Shown: piece after piece, positions 12,601 to 20,095 of the stretch | Layout: the number at the start of each line of letters is the position of its first letter | How positions within the stretch are numbered: the stretch's first letter is position 1 | NCBI GenBank assembly: GCA_026260175.1 | Contig: JAKCWW010006122.1 | Span: forward strand, 2,251 to 29,161 | Direction: 5' to 3' | Length of the DNA: 26,911 bases | Origin: Reticulitermes lucifugus | Lineage: Eukaryota > Arthropoda > Insecta > Blattodea > Rhinotermitidae | Translations under genes and position numbers: made by a program | Notes under the pieces: model-generated | The model's input: the letters and a program-made list of their open reading frames with translations, nothing else | What the model was told of the DNA's origin: nothing | Database searches by the model: none

Positions 12601-15600
12601 TATTATGTACCAGGACACTCAGATGCTCTATTCAATGCCTTCTCAAATGTGCTTTTACTAATCCGTAGTCTGAAAAACGTGTGAGATGGGATAGTGACCA
12701 GGCTACGGGCTGCACAACCGAGTTTCGAATCCTGGCAGAGGCAAGAGTTTTTTCCTACCTCCAAAATTTCCAGACCAGATCTGAGGCCCAACCAACGTCC
12801 TACTCAGTGGTACCAGGGTTCTTTCCCAGGCGAAAGTGGTGGGACATAAGTTAACCACTCGCCTGTATCTAGTGCCAAGGTTAACAATGAGTGGAGATAC
12901 AACTCAGCTCCTGTATATGCCTCCATGGCATGGGCAGAGACAAATTTACATTTTCACTGTAAAAAACAGCCATGTTATTTGGTACTGTTACAGAGAAACA
13001 TTACTGTTTTTCCACACATGCAGAAACCTTGGATTGGCCAGATGTCTTCTGAATTCAGCTTCTTGTAGGTGCTTCCGTCCTCATATTTGAAACCCATTAT
13101 CTATGATGGCCCTTTTTAATGACAGTTGTCTCTCTTTCTTTCTTTCTCCCTACTTACTGTTGCCTACAGCCTGTCTTCTTAGTTTCATTTTTCACCCCAT
13201 GATTGTATTTTATTTTTATCCCTATACTTTTTCTTGATTCTGCATTACAATCGTTCCTACCTGTCTTGTAAACTTTATCTCCCCTGGCTTTTTCCCTCTG
13301 TATACAACCAGTGATGCCTACTGGTCTGTCCACAACTATAATCACAATCCCACTTTCCCAGTATTTACTGTTTCCACATTTGGCTTATTTCTCTACCCTA
13401 AAGGTATGGTGGTACACACGGAAGACATTACTCTTCAACCCTAGATCATTTCTAAAGCATTTAGTCCTCATGTACAGATTGGATGTACACATGACATTAT
13501 TTTTCATTGACTCCCTATGTGTCTATACACTCACTGCTTATTTTGCATGCTTTTAAAAATCAGATGTATTCTTCAAAAGCCGAGTCTGATTTACAAATTT
13601 CATTGAAATTTGTTTCTGTGCGAAACTATGATATATGTAGCATTACCGTTACCTGTCAGACAAAAGCAGCACGTATTCCTCTGAAACCTTCACAACTTCC
13701 TAAAGACTACACAGTGTCAGCTTGGATAAAACAAACCAACCGTGAAACTTTCAAATATCATATGGTGCATTGTTGTACATAATTCCAATTATCTTATGCA
13801 ATAGTCACCATAATTATAATACACAGTACAATGCCACAGTAAAACTGAAATTTTAACACACAAAATTAATTTTTTACACTCCATGATTTTATTCAAAGTA
13901 TTGTGTCTTGTGTACCCTTATAGGGCTTTTAACTTTGTGTTTCTTTTGGGTTGATCCACCTGTCCTCATGTTATGTTTCCTTTTTCTAATTTTCAAACCT
14001 GAAATTTGTTCATCATTTGGTACCTGTTCTAAAGCTAGGTCTTGTTTTCTCTGCTTATTTTTAGGTTGCTTTACACGTTCTGACTTTGATTGTATATTTT
14101 CATTCTCTTCCAACTTTATATAATCTTGTGCTCCTATACACAAACTTTTAGAATGCAATGTTGAATTCAATTCTTGTTTCTTATCGTAACTTTCTCCAAA
14201 CACACGTGTTTGGTTGTGTGTTGATGACTCCTGTTTACACTCTGCATTCGCCTCCCTGATGCCAGGCTTGTGTACCCTTATAGGGCTTTTAACTTTGTGT
14301 TTCTTTTGGGTTGATCCACCTGTCCTCATGTTATGTTTCCTTTTTCTAATTTTCAAACCTGAAATTTGTTCATCATTTGGTACCTGTTCTAAAGCTAGGT
14401 CTTGTTTTCTCTGCTTATTTTTAGGTTGCTTTACACGTTCTGACTTTGATTGTATATTTTCATTCTCTTCCAACTTTATATAATCTTGTGCTCCTATACA
14501 CAAACTTTTAGAATGCAACACTGAATTTAATTCTTGTTTCTTATCGTATCTTTCTCCAAACACACGTGTTTGGTTGTGTGTTGATGAATCCTGTTTACAC
14601 TCTGGATCCGCCTCCCTGACGCCAGGCTCTGACTTGAATCTTTTCTGCTTCTTATGTAGTTTCCCTGTTGCCCTCAGAAATTCTGTTCGTAGAGTTGGTC
14701 CATAGGCTAAAACGGTTTGGACTGGTTTGCTGCCAATAGGTAGTCGCTGCTTCCCTAACAAAAGTTCTGTTATTAATATTCGAAACAACCAGGGATTTGC
14801 GTTGGCTTCCTTCACAAGGATCTCACTGTTCTGTATGATTTTATCCAGTAGGCCTTCGTTATCAAGAGTTTTCGATACTAGGGCTGCTAGAGCCTTTGTA
14901 TTTGTTTTTCCGTTATACTGCTGTACCAATTGTTCCAGATTCCCATTCTCCTCACTAACAACACTGATGACGTTGGCTGCTGCTTTGTAGAGTCTCGGCA
15001 CTCTGAATGTTGCTCCCTTGGGCATATTTATTAAGATTCCGAAAATGAACACACTAACACGAAGCACGTAATATTGTACCAACTGCAGTTCGTGAAGTAG
15101 TTATTCAGCGTAGCCAACATGAGGATAAGATATTCCCTCCACTGCAATTCTGTAATGTAGTAGTACTTAAACATCAGCACTGGACCCTTGGAATGGCAGC
15201 ACTGTTAAGGGCTGGCGGCGCTGATCCCTAGCTGTTTGTAGATGCGGATTGAAACTTTCAGTTATCGTCTTAGATCGAGTAACAGTATATTATCGGGATT
15301 CCGATTTATCACGACCAATGGAAGAAAATCAAATGAAACGTGACAATGAAATAAAAATAATAAACAGTGGACTGAAATCTAATAATCGATGTTTGATTAT
15401 GTGGGGGTTGAAAATATGCAGGGGTCAATGTCATAGTTAAAAGGATTCAAAAGTGCCACGATGTACTACAGAGAAATGTTTTAGTGACATGTATTGCATA
15501 GGTGTTACGTATAACTCTTAGACACTAGTGTTACAGCATAGTGTTGAGGTGATATTAACTGTATGCATTTTCCGTGCTGATCAGGTGAATGTATTTCCAT

Positions 15601-17570
15601 GAAATAAAGAAGTTACGCATAGTTTCTGCACCCGGCGTCACCAGTTCCAGCTGATACGGAACGTTTGTAGCACATTACATGATAAAAGTGTTTGTAGCAG
15701 ACAGAATGACATCTGTCTATCGCCCATCCTTGCAGCAGGCGGCCAGTAGTTGCAGTTCCGTACAGATAATCGTTGTTTACAAGAGCGTATGGTGCGGTGG
15801 TAACTGTGTTTCGTTTCAACAGAAGCGTTAACTGCTGTCTTTTAAAACAGCTTTTTCTTGATGCAGAGTTACGGTTCTAACAGTTCCTCTGCTTGGTCGT
15901 ATGGTAAGGGAAATAAAAATAACAAAGTGTGTGTAACAAAGTGTGTGTGCATTCAAAATGGACTTGAGTAAAACATTAAAATGTTCGGCGGTATCAAAAC
16001 TTTCAGCTAAGCGGGGGAGGTCAGGGAAGTCTAACATCCAGAGACAGAGTAAGCGAATAATTTACAATGTGTATACATTCTTCAAAAATCTCTCTGAAAA
16101 CCCAGAAGAAGCTGAAAGTATAAATTTTCACAAGGCTCAAGAACTGACCGCTAAAGCTTGCGGGGTACACCGACGGACTGTCCAGAGGGTATGCAGTGAC
16201 GTTTTCAAGTCTGCATCAGACACAGAAGTACTTGCGCCACCTGTGGAGGAATACAAAAGAAAGTAATAAGGGTTTAATAAAAAGAATTGTTTGATAGTTG
16301 TTTCCAGCATGTTTGTTAATTCTAAATTTGGTAATTTTTAAATATACAAAGCATTGTTAAAACCTATACAGTAGAATAATCCCATGAAGCAGTATCTTAA
16401 TGGTTGCAGTTAGTTAAGAAATCCACCCTGTATTGGAATTGAAAGGTTTTCTACTGTATTCTTAAAGTCCTTCCACTGGTCCATATACTGATACAGAGAA
16501 ATCCATTCCACATTCTCGGACTCAGTTCCTCCAAGATCCATTTTGATACTGCTGTTCCATTACTGCATAGGTCTATTAAGTGGTTAGACTTTCAGACCAA
16601 AATTTGTTATATGCATTTGTCATTTCTTTACTTGTGAGGCATGTCTGCAAAATTTTGTGAAGAGTAGACTCTTGCAGTTTTCTGCAGCCATTATTTCTTC
16701 CCCCATATGTTAAAATGTTCTTCCTAGCACACCTTTCTCGAACACTCAGAGTGTGTTCAAAGTGTTGGGTACGAGGCCAAGCTTAACACCCATAGAAAGC
16801 TAGAGGTAAAATAATAATTCTGTGTATTTTAATGTTTTACATTTTTAGGTAGAAGACATGAAAAAACTTTTCCCAAATTTCATTTTCTGTAATTTTCTCA
16901 TGAATGTCATTTTTGTTGCTGCTATTCCCAAGTACATTTAAAATGTAGTGCATGCTCATATAGAAGGTTGGACCACCGTGAACACAGTAATGAACCTCAG
17001 GTTCAATAAAAGATGGGGAATTTTATAATGTCCTGCTCACAAGGATTCCATTCCATATAGTTAACAGGCTTAAGATACATGTATGTCATAGCTAGAACTG
17101 TTTGGCACAACCAAAGCAGAGAGTGACTATGAACTGATTTCAGGCAATATGATAACTTGCCGTCTGGTCCTGTAAGGCTCTCAGTAGCAATTGTTTTACC
17201 CATTTCCTGTTAGTTGTAAAGAAAATCCACTGTCATCTGTCACCAATTCTATAATTCTTTATAAAATTTTGAAAACTTCCTTGTCCCTAGGTATCAAGCC
17301 CCAGGAGCATATGATGCCTTTTGGAAGTCAAGTGAGGGACCAGGAAAACAGAAACATACGGGGCCAACGGCTCGGAAGAGTATGAAAGCTGGCGTGTCTG
17401 CAGAGCAGTTTGCTGCAATGGGTTTACGAACAGGAACAGGACATAAACACACTTCAGGCAAACAGAAACAGAACCTGGAACCGATTGCACACGTAGACTT
17501 GCCAAACACTTCCGTAAGGGAAGAGCCTACAGATGACCCAGAACATGATGAATTGACCATACTTCCTTAA
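3563..17570 (+). CDS. Rpp25: Ribonuclease P/MRP protein subunit p25-like (Alba family), spliced over four visible coding exons
   Basis: Joining 3563-3657, 5727-5905, 7002-7118 and 17291-17570 gives one open frame of about 223 residues when the start codon is completed by an upstream A; human RPP25 is about 199 and RPP25L about 163. Visible landmarks are an N-terminus MENYSKGK resembling the human MENFRK/MEHYRK starts, GGSKMRNLL at residues 35-43, [13 protein letters not shown] from 59, EIMKRR at 73-78, [13 protein letters not shown] at 117-125 and PGYQAPG at 130-136. These are the Alba-fold core and conserved tail of the p25 family. The known role is an RNA-binding subunit, paired with p20, of nuclear RNase P and RNase MRP in tRNA and rRNA processing. 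Exon 4 adds a longer hydrophilic acidic tail ending at TAA 17568-17570. All introns are GT-AG and the phases fit. The last intron is about 10.2 kb and contains an antisense gene fragment. Confidence 0.93.
3658..5726 (+). other. p25 intron, with decayed repeats
   Basis: Bases 3950-4030 have several AAAAAGGA-type words. Bases 4508-4537 end in GGACGTATGGTAGCCCTG, which resembles a hAT-type terminal inverted repeat, but I found no partner end or 8-bp duplication. Bases 5390-5700 look like an old interspersed repeat. No gene recognised. Confidence 0.4.
5727..5905 (+). CDS. Rpp25: p25 gene coding exon, Alba core
   Basis: The exon begins GTGAGTGGTGGC after an AG at 5725-5726 and ends at CGCAA before GTAAGT at 5906 (phase 2). 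It encodes the most conserved part of the Alba domain, residues 33-91. A GTG at the exon start could be mistaken for a start codon, but it follows a splice acceptor. The pyrimidine tract of this acceptor is poor. Conservation of the protein supports the boundary. Confidence 0.92.
6498..6581. repeat. 42-bp tandem duplication
   Basis: Two adjacent copies start TGAAGTTGTCCCTGTGGATG at 6498 and 6540 and differ at only two positions. They lie in the p25 intron just left of a SINE fragment. Confidence 0.85.
6590..6735 (-). mobile_element. tRNA-derived SINE, internal fragment
   Basis: On the minus strand it carries ATCCAGACCAGCTCTGGATC and CCCACCCAGCCTCC, which match the other SINE copies at 10860, 12685, 20305 and 26006. 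The tRNA-like head is missing, so the copy is truncated. Confidence 0.6.
7002..7118 (+). CDS. Rpp25: p25 gene coding exon, Alba C-terminal part
   Basis: The acceptor ACTTGCAG ends at 7001 and the donor GTAAGC starts at 7119. The exon completes the split Lys codon (AA+G) and encodes [15 protein letters not shown] and then [13 protein letters not shown], typical of the end of the p25 Alba domain. It ends CCC GG in phase 2. An ambiguous base (n) lies in the intron upstream at 6931. Confidence 0.92.
7119..7696 (+). other. Start of the last p25 intron, no gene recognised
   Basis: Unique-looking AT-rich sequence to about 7370 is followed by a more GC-rich stretch, 7370-7690, that may be an old repeat. 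The overlapping frames on both strands are not conserved-looking. Confidence 0.3.
7697..8350. repeat. Interrupted minisatellite, period about 97 bp
   Basis: The phrase AAGGCT followed by CTGGAAATGGAGCA recurs at 8005, 8099, 8195 and 8295 (spacings 94, 96 and 100). Each unit continues through GGGGCTCCATAAGGGGAACC, then ACTGGGGACTCCAAGAGACA. An outlying unit at 7697 is separated by about 200 unrelated bases. Unit at 8005 carries a run of G at 8047-8063. Long frames on both strands across it are repeat artefacts. Confidence 0.8.
8361..8929. other. Intronic stretch with no gene seen
   Basis: AT-rich intronic sequence between the minisatellite and the hairpin, without recognisable motifs or long frames. 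Confidence 0.3.
8930..9040. repeat. 111-base imperfect hairpin
   Basis: The arm beginning CTAGGATATGGCGCTGCAGC pairs with the arm ending GCCATGTCATATCCCAG over about 44 bases each, at roughly 75-80 percent, around a loop of about 22 bases. The termini (TAGGATATG and CATATCCCA) suggest a tiny palindromic MITE. The size would also suit a microRNA-like precursor. Confidence 0.6.
9420..9970. mobile_element. 551-bp TA-flanked MITE of pogo/Tc1 type
   Basis: It begins CAGTAGAGTTCTGATT and ends GGGGGTTCTACTG, with TA at 9418-9419 and at 9971-9972. The outer flanks TTACCTAA and TTAGGTAA mirror each other, so the empty site would have been an 18-bp palindrome centred on TA. No transposase frame is present. 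The terminal sequence resembles that of the element at 19005. Confidence 0.7.
9712..9732. repeat. (TG)n microsatellite
   Basis: An uninterrupted run of about ten TG units inside the MITE at 9420-9970. Confidence 0.95.
9971..10859. other. Intronic repeat-rich stretch
   Basis: A 121-residue + frame at 10063-10428 has no recognised domain. Bases 10735-10795 (TTTCATGAAAATCCGTCCAG and then ACGGACGGACAGA) match a phrase typical of the 3' end of insect LINE-like or related repeats. I see no gene. Confidence 0.4.
10860..11120 (-). mobile_element. tRNA-derived SINE copy (possibly two nested heads)
   Basis: Read on the minus strand, a degenerate B-box (GAGTTCAAATCAC) near 11095 is followed by GTCCAGACTAACTCTGGTGC, CACTCACCTCCATCTGGTGC and GGAGCTATACCTCTGCACAT. 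A second B-box-like GAGTTCAAATCCC follows at about 10870. The body matches the copy at 26006. Confidence 0.75.
11121..12684. other. Intronic stretch without a gene
   Basis: AT-rich intron. It contains a GAT/GAC-rich tract (11687-11723) and a GT/G-rich tract (11760-11796). Short frames on both strands have no familiar domain. Confidence 0.4.
12685..12943 (+). mobile_element. tRNA-derived SINE, nearly full length
   Basis: A tRNA-like head (GGATAGTGACCAGGCTACGG, B box GAGTTTCGAATCCTGGC) is followed by a body with TTTCCAGACCAGATCTGAGG, TAACCACTCGCCTGTATC and ATGCCTCCATGGCATGGGCA. It is the clearest head-plus-body copy of the family here. Confidence 0.8.
12944..13888. other. Region downstream of the NSUN5-like ORF, no further exon found
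   Basis: I looked on the minus strand for NSUN methyltransferase motifs (DxCAAPGxKT, PCSG-like, YSTCS) and saw none. The DNA is AT-rich with pyrimidine-rich runs near 13120-13300. Confidence 0.4.
13888..13893 (-). terminator. Possible polyadenylation signal overlapping the NSUN5-like stop codon
   Basis: The minus strand reads GAATAAAATC, so the TAA stop (13891-13889) is inside an AATAAA hexamer. If used, the transcript would have almost no 3' UTR. It may be chance in AT-rich DNA. Confidence 0.3.
13889..15025 (-). CDS. Nsun5: NSUN5-like N-terminal domain with a tandemly duplicated Lys-rich linker; methyltransferase domain not found
   Basis: The frame is open for 378 residues from [20 protein letters not shown]; 19 more residues are possible from an ATG at 15082. 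Residues 8-115 resemble the N-terminal helical region of NSUN5, the 28S rRNA cytosine-C5 methyltransferase. Matching points are [11 protein letters not shown], the [14 protein letters not shown] segment at 79-92 and [15 protein letters not shown]. Residues 134-253 and 254-373 are two copies of a 120-residue hydrophilic Lys/Arg-rich unit containing runs such as [19 protein letters not shown]. The frame then ends after TQYFE. The SAM-binding core and catalytic Cys motifs of NSUN proteins are absent, and I did not find them on this strand downstream. It may be the first exon of a gene with far exons, a truncated copy, or a shortened gene using the AATAAA that overlaps its stop. It lies antisense inside the last p25 intron. 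Confidence 0.7.
   Translation of the reverse strand: MPKGATFRVPRLYKAAANVISVVSEENGNLEQLVQQYNGKTNTKALAALVSKTLDNEGLLDKIIQNSEILVKEANANPWLFRILITELLLGKQRLPIGSKPVQTVLAYGPTLRTEFLRATGKLHKKQKRFKSEPGVREADPECKQDSSTHNQTRVFGERYDKKQELNSVLHSKSLCIGAQDYIKLEENENIQSKSERVKQPKNKQRKQDLALEQVPNDEQISGLKIRKRKHNMRTGGSTQKKHKVKSPIRVHKPGIREANAECKQESSTHNQTRVFGESYDKKQELNSTLHSKSLCIGAQDYIKLEENENIQSKSERVKQPKNKQRKQDLALEQVPNDEQISGLKIRKRKHNMRTGGSTQKKHKVKSPIRVHKTQYFE
13907..14266 (-). repeat. Tandem duplication, copy 2 (360 bp) in the NSUN5-like ORF
   Basis: Encodes residues 254-373, starting [13 protein letters not shown]. The roughly 250 bases at its low-coordinate end match copy 1 exactly. About nine differences are confined to the remaining 110 bases, and most change amino acids. 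Confidence 0.97.
14267..14626 (-). repeat. Tandem duplication, copy 1 (360 bp) in the NSUN5-like ORF
   Basis: Encodes residues 134-253, starting [13 protein letters not shown] and ending SPIRVHK. The period is exactly 360 bases, so the frame is kept. Confidence 0.97.
15026..15957. other. Divergent intergenic stretch between the NSUN5-like ORF and the HTH ORF
   Basis: About 930 bases without a convincing frame, inside the p25 intron. It would hold the promoters of both nested ORFs if they are expressed. No defined element recognised. Confidence 0.3.
15958..16266 (+). CDS. Orphan helix-turn-helix ORF like the N-terminus of IS630/Tc1-type transposases
   Basis: A 102-residue frame starts at an ATG in CAAAATGG context; an upstream ATG at 15943 adds five residues. 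After a basic, Ser-rich start the protein reads [13 protein letters not shown] and then [20 protein letters not shown]. This pattern occurs in the DNA-binding N-terminal region of IS630/Tc1-like DDE transposases and derived proteins common in insect genomes. It stops after EEYKRK, where such proteins normally continue into the second HTH and the DDE catalytic domain. No catalytic part follows in the next kilobase. Bases AAA|GTAATA at the end could be a weak splice donor. An AATAAA lies just after the stop (16277). It may be a transposon remnant or a small domesticated gene. Confidence 0.6.
   Translation: MDLSKTLKCSAVSKLSAKRGRSGKSNIQRQSKRIIYNVYTFFKNLSENPEEAESINFHKAQELTAKACGVHRRTVQRVCSDVFKSASDTEVLAPPVEEYKRK
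16267..17290 (+). other. End of the last p25 intron
   Basis: Contains AATAAA at 16277, just after the HTH ORF. No DDE transposase domain or other gene follows. The intron ends in a pyrimidine-containing tract and TAG at 17288-17290. Confidence 0.4.
17291..17570 (+). CDS. Rpp25: p25 gene last coding exon
   Basis: The acceptor TCCCTAG ends at 17290. The first base completes Gly, giving [13 protein letters not shown], the motif that follows the Alba domain in p25 proteins. The remaining residues to 223 are Lys/Gly/Thr-rich and then acidic ([11 protein letters not shown]), ending TILP-stop. The tail looks disordered, and its role is unknown from sequence. Confidence 0.9.
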
Positions 17571-18029
17571 AATATATACAGCAGTTGCTCTTGAAGTTGT
17601 ATAAATGCACTGTCTTTTGATCAGAATGTTATTTTGTTGAACTAGTCAAACAAAGTAAAGAAATAATGATAGTGCGTGTTTTTTCCTTTGTGGAGTGCTT
17701 TATCTTGGCTTTTTCATGAATACATAGAGACTTCCCTTTCCAGCAATGCATGATTTTGTAAATTTCCTGAATGTGGATACCAACTGTGCTGATTCAAGTT
17801 CTGAATGTGATTGCATTCAAGAGACCCAGCAAGAACCATGGAAACAAGGATACTGTATTCTGCTCATCCATAAACGGGTAAGAAAAAAGAATCACGCTTC
17901 AAGGATAGTTGCAATTTTTATTATTGACATAATTATTTATCACTGTTATTACTTTATGTTAAAGGCAGTGTTTTAAATAACTGTAAGTAATCATAAGAAC
18001 CATGAACAGATCAATACAAAATTGAGTTT

Positions 18030-18035
18030 AATAAA
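18030..18035 (+). terminator. Candidate polyadenylation signal of the p25 gene
   Basis: AATAAA lies about 460 bases after the p25 stop codon, in AT-rich sequence. It is the first perfect hexamer I noticed downstream. A putative 3' UTR of 17571 to about 18050 contains no recognisable gene; a 76-residue + frame at 17746-17976 has no familiar motif. Confidence 0.45.
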
Positions 18036-18374
18036 TTATATATAATGTATATGTATGTACATGTATTATTGTGGCATTTAAAATTAAATACAGCAGTCCC
18101 TGACCAACCACAGTTTTACATTTGTATCCACTTTTGTTAACTGTGGTATTTTTACGCAATCTAATTCTTTAACATGGTAGAAACTGACAACTTGCACATC
18201 TTGGGAGCCACACTGGTTGTGGGAAGGGCTCTGTAGTGGTTTCCAGAGTCAGTTTTATAGCATCCAAACTGACCATAGGGTGATTCATCCCATTATGTTG
18301 CCAACATTAAGAAAATGAAACCAACTATTCTGTCCATTGAACACAACTTATATATTTGTTTTTAGTGATACAAA

Positions 18375-18974
18375 CCCAGCTACATGTTTTGGCTCTCAGC
18401 AAGCCAAGAAAACAGATAGAATGTTACAGCTGCAGTCGACGTTGAGATCTCAGTCTTGTTACAGACATTCATGATGTCAACTATAAGAATAAGAAAGTAT
18501 AATAAACTACAGGCACAGGACCTTTATGTATAGTGTATATGTAAAAATAATGGCTTGGGGTTGTGGGTGTATATGATATGAAAGAAATTATCTTACCTTG
18601 TTGAATGAAGTCGGCTTGAAGGCAGTGCTCAGATTCACCATTATTTAATTGTATTTTTGCTGTACTAAGAAATGATAAATTTTAAAACTGTAAGTTAGAC
18701 TTCCGTTGTTACAGATTTTTAATTAACAACTGAACATCACATATAAGTTTGCCCTGACCATATGTGCCACATCTGCCTTGTATCTGAGCACTGCCTTCAA
18801 GCCTACTTTGCTTGTAGCTTTTTAATGCCTTATACTCTGCACAGTTAATATCATGAATATCTGTAACAACCTTGAGTGACTATTGATTGCAGCTGTGAAG
18901 TCTGGCACTTCTGTTTTCTGATACACTGCCTGACGAGGACTTGCTGAAAGCCGAAATGTGTACATATAGCTGGG

Positions 18975-18977
<3 letters not shown>
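18375..18977. repeat. Long imperfect inverted repeat (foldback) between the convergent genes
   Basis: The left arm (18375-18634) and right arm (18782-18977) are inverted copies of one sequence around a 147-base spacer. The innermost 22 bases pair perfectly (GGCTTGAAGGCAGTGCTCAG starting at 18613, against 18782-18803). Other matched blocks are TTGTTACAGACATTCATGAT, CAGCTGCAGTC and CCCAGCTACATGT. The left arm is longer by about 65 bases. The arrangement suggests two head-to-head copies of a repeat or a foldback transposon. Confidence 0.75.
18930..18956 (+). ncRNA. Hammerhead-ribozyme-like core motif (tentative)
   Basis: CTGACGA at 18930-18936 and GAAA at 18953-18956 flank 16 bases that can form a short stem with one bulge (GG.CTT against AAGCC). 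This is the core layout of hammerhead ribozymes, which are known in Penelope-like retroelements. Stem III would be very short, and I cannot draw a convincing stem I. The other arm of the inverted repeat lacks the CTGACGA block. Confidence 0.25.

Positions 18978-19000
<23 letters not shown>
18975..19000. repeat. (TA)n microsatellite
   Basis: Thirteen TA units between the inverted repeat and the MITE. They probably mask the left target-site duplication of the MITE. Confidence 0.95.
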
Positions 19001-19004
<4 letters not shown>

Positions 19005-19006
<2 letters not shown>

Positions 19007-19225
19007 GTAGAACCCCCGTATCCGCGGTTTACCGCGGCCCAAAAATATTAACACATTCACTGCCAAAGTCGACCATGGTTGATTTCAGTATTCACGTTTT
19101 AATTTGCCAGCGTCGACTTTAGTCGATCTGAAGTTTACTCGGCGCTTTTATATATATAGGGTTCGCGGTTTCGGGCATCCGCGGTAGGTCTTGGAACATC
19201 ACCCGCGGCTACGGGGGGACTACCG
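19005..19225. mobile_element. 221-bp pogo/Tigger-like MITE, possibly with a nested insertion
   Basis: The left end CAGTAGAACCCCCGTATCCG and the reverse complement of the right end, CGGTAGTCCCCCCGTAGCCG, match at most positions. TA follows the right end at 19226-19227. The CCGCGG-rich termini recall Tigger elements. Inside, TTAACACATTCACTGCCAAA near 19049 and a second TGCCA...GTCGAC block suggest a different element inserted into it. No transposase frame. Confidence 0.7.
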
Positions 19226-19899
19226 TATATAAAAGTTGTGTCAAAACAGGTAAAATAGTTGTTACTGTCTTGATGTTCCAATTGGACATTTCAGTTCATC
19301 TTCCAGTGACACATTTCTGTATGTTACATCTAATTCTGTTACATATTTCCTTCTGTTTTGTGAAGTAACGGGCTTCTTACGTTGTGGTCACTGTTAACAG
19401 CAGCCACTGTCCCTCTAATCTCCAGTTTCACATAATGCCTTCTTCATGCCACCACAGTTGTGGTTTGCAAGGGACTGCTGTGCTGTAACTTCCCACAGAT
19501 ACTTCAGCAGTACTGTCCAAGCAATACAAATTGATTTTCTCACTAAAGTATTAATAGCAATAATCTGGAAAATCAAGACTGTGACCTGGTTTGTTGGTAG
19601 ATTAATAAATATGATTTTTCTGGTGTCTTATATGCCCTATCATTATGATTCTCAAAATTACATTTTCTCTGCATCTCTCTGTAGCCTACTGAATCCTTTT
19701 GAATAGTTTCAGGATAATGGATGAGTGACAATTGCACTAGCAACCCTATACATCTTGATGGATGAAACATCCATTTGCATATTCAGATAGAATGTCTGTA
19801 ATACCATACAACTGGAACAGGGGGAAAATATGCTCACAAAAGAAGTTGTGTTACATATGGTTTCTATTTCCTACAATTTAAAAAATATGTTTTATACGT
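19226..19899. other. Intergenic stretch downstream of MOB4
   Basis: No gene or clear repeat seen. Short frames at 19446-19706 (+) and 19573-19770 (-) are overlapping and featureless. Confidence 0.3.
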
Positions 19900-19905
19900 T
19901 TTATT
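19900..19905 (-). terminator. Candidate polyadenylation signal of MOB4
   Basis: On the minus strand this reads AATAAA, 191 bases after the stop codon. It would give a 3' UTR of about 210 bases. Confidence 0.5.
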
Positions 19906-20095
19906 GAAGACTCTTTCAAAATAAAATGTGCTGCTCTGGGATGACATCACTATGGAAAACTCATGTGTAGGGCAGTTGTACTCCATCTCTTTAATGGCAC
20001 AATCCAATTACTTGATCTTACAGTTTCTGTGTGTAATGGATTTGCCCAGTGGTTGCAAGAGCAGTTCTTCCTTCAGCAAAGACTGCGGTTGGCGT

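Noticed and set aside
12603..12791. 62-residue minus-strand protein
   Set aside because: It largely overlaps the tRNA-like head and body of the SINE at 12685.
13908..14483. Two plus-strand frames with the same Leu/Phe/Cys-rich protein, resembling duplicated membrane segments
   Set aside because: They are the antisense of the duplicated Lys-rich NSUN5-like linker. Lys/Gln codons read backwards give Phe/Leu/Cys, and the minus frame is much longer and has recognisable homology.
15026..15082. Start of the NSUN5-like ORF at the upstream ATG (15082)
   Set aside because: The extra 19 residues are hydrophobic and unlike NSUN5 starts. The second Met ([17 protein letters not shown]) fits the family.
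17294..17560. Minus-strand Cys/Val-rich frames opposite the last p25 exon
   Set aside because: They are antisense shadows of a confidently assigned coding exon.
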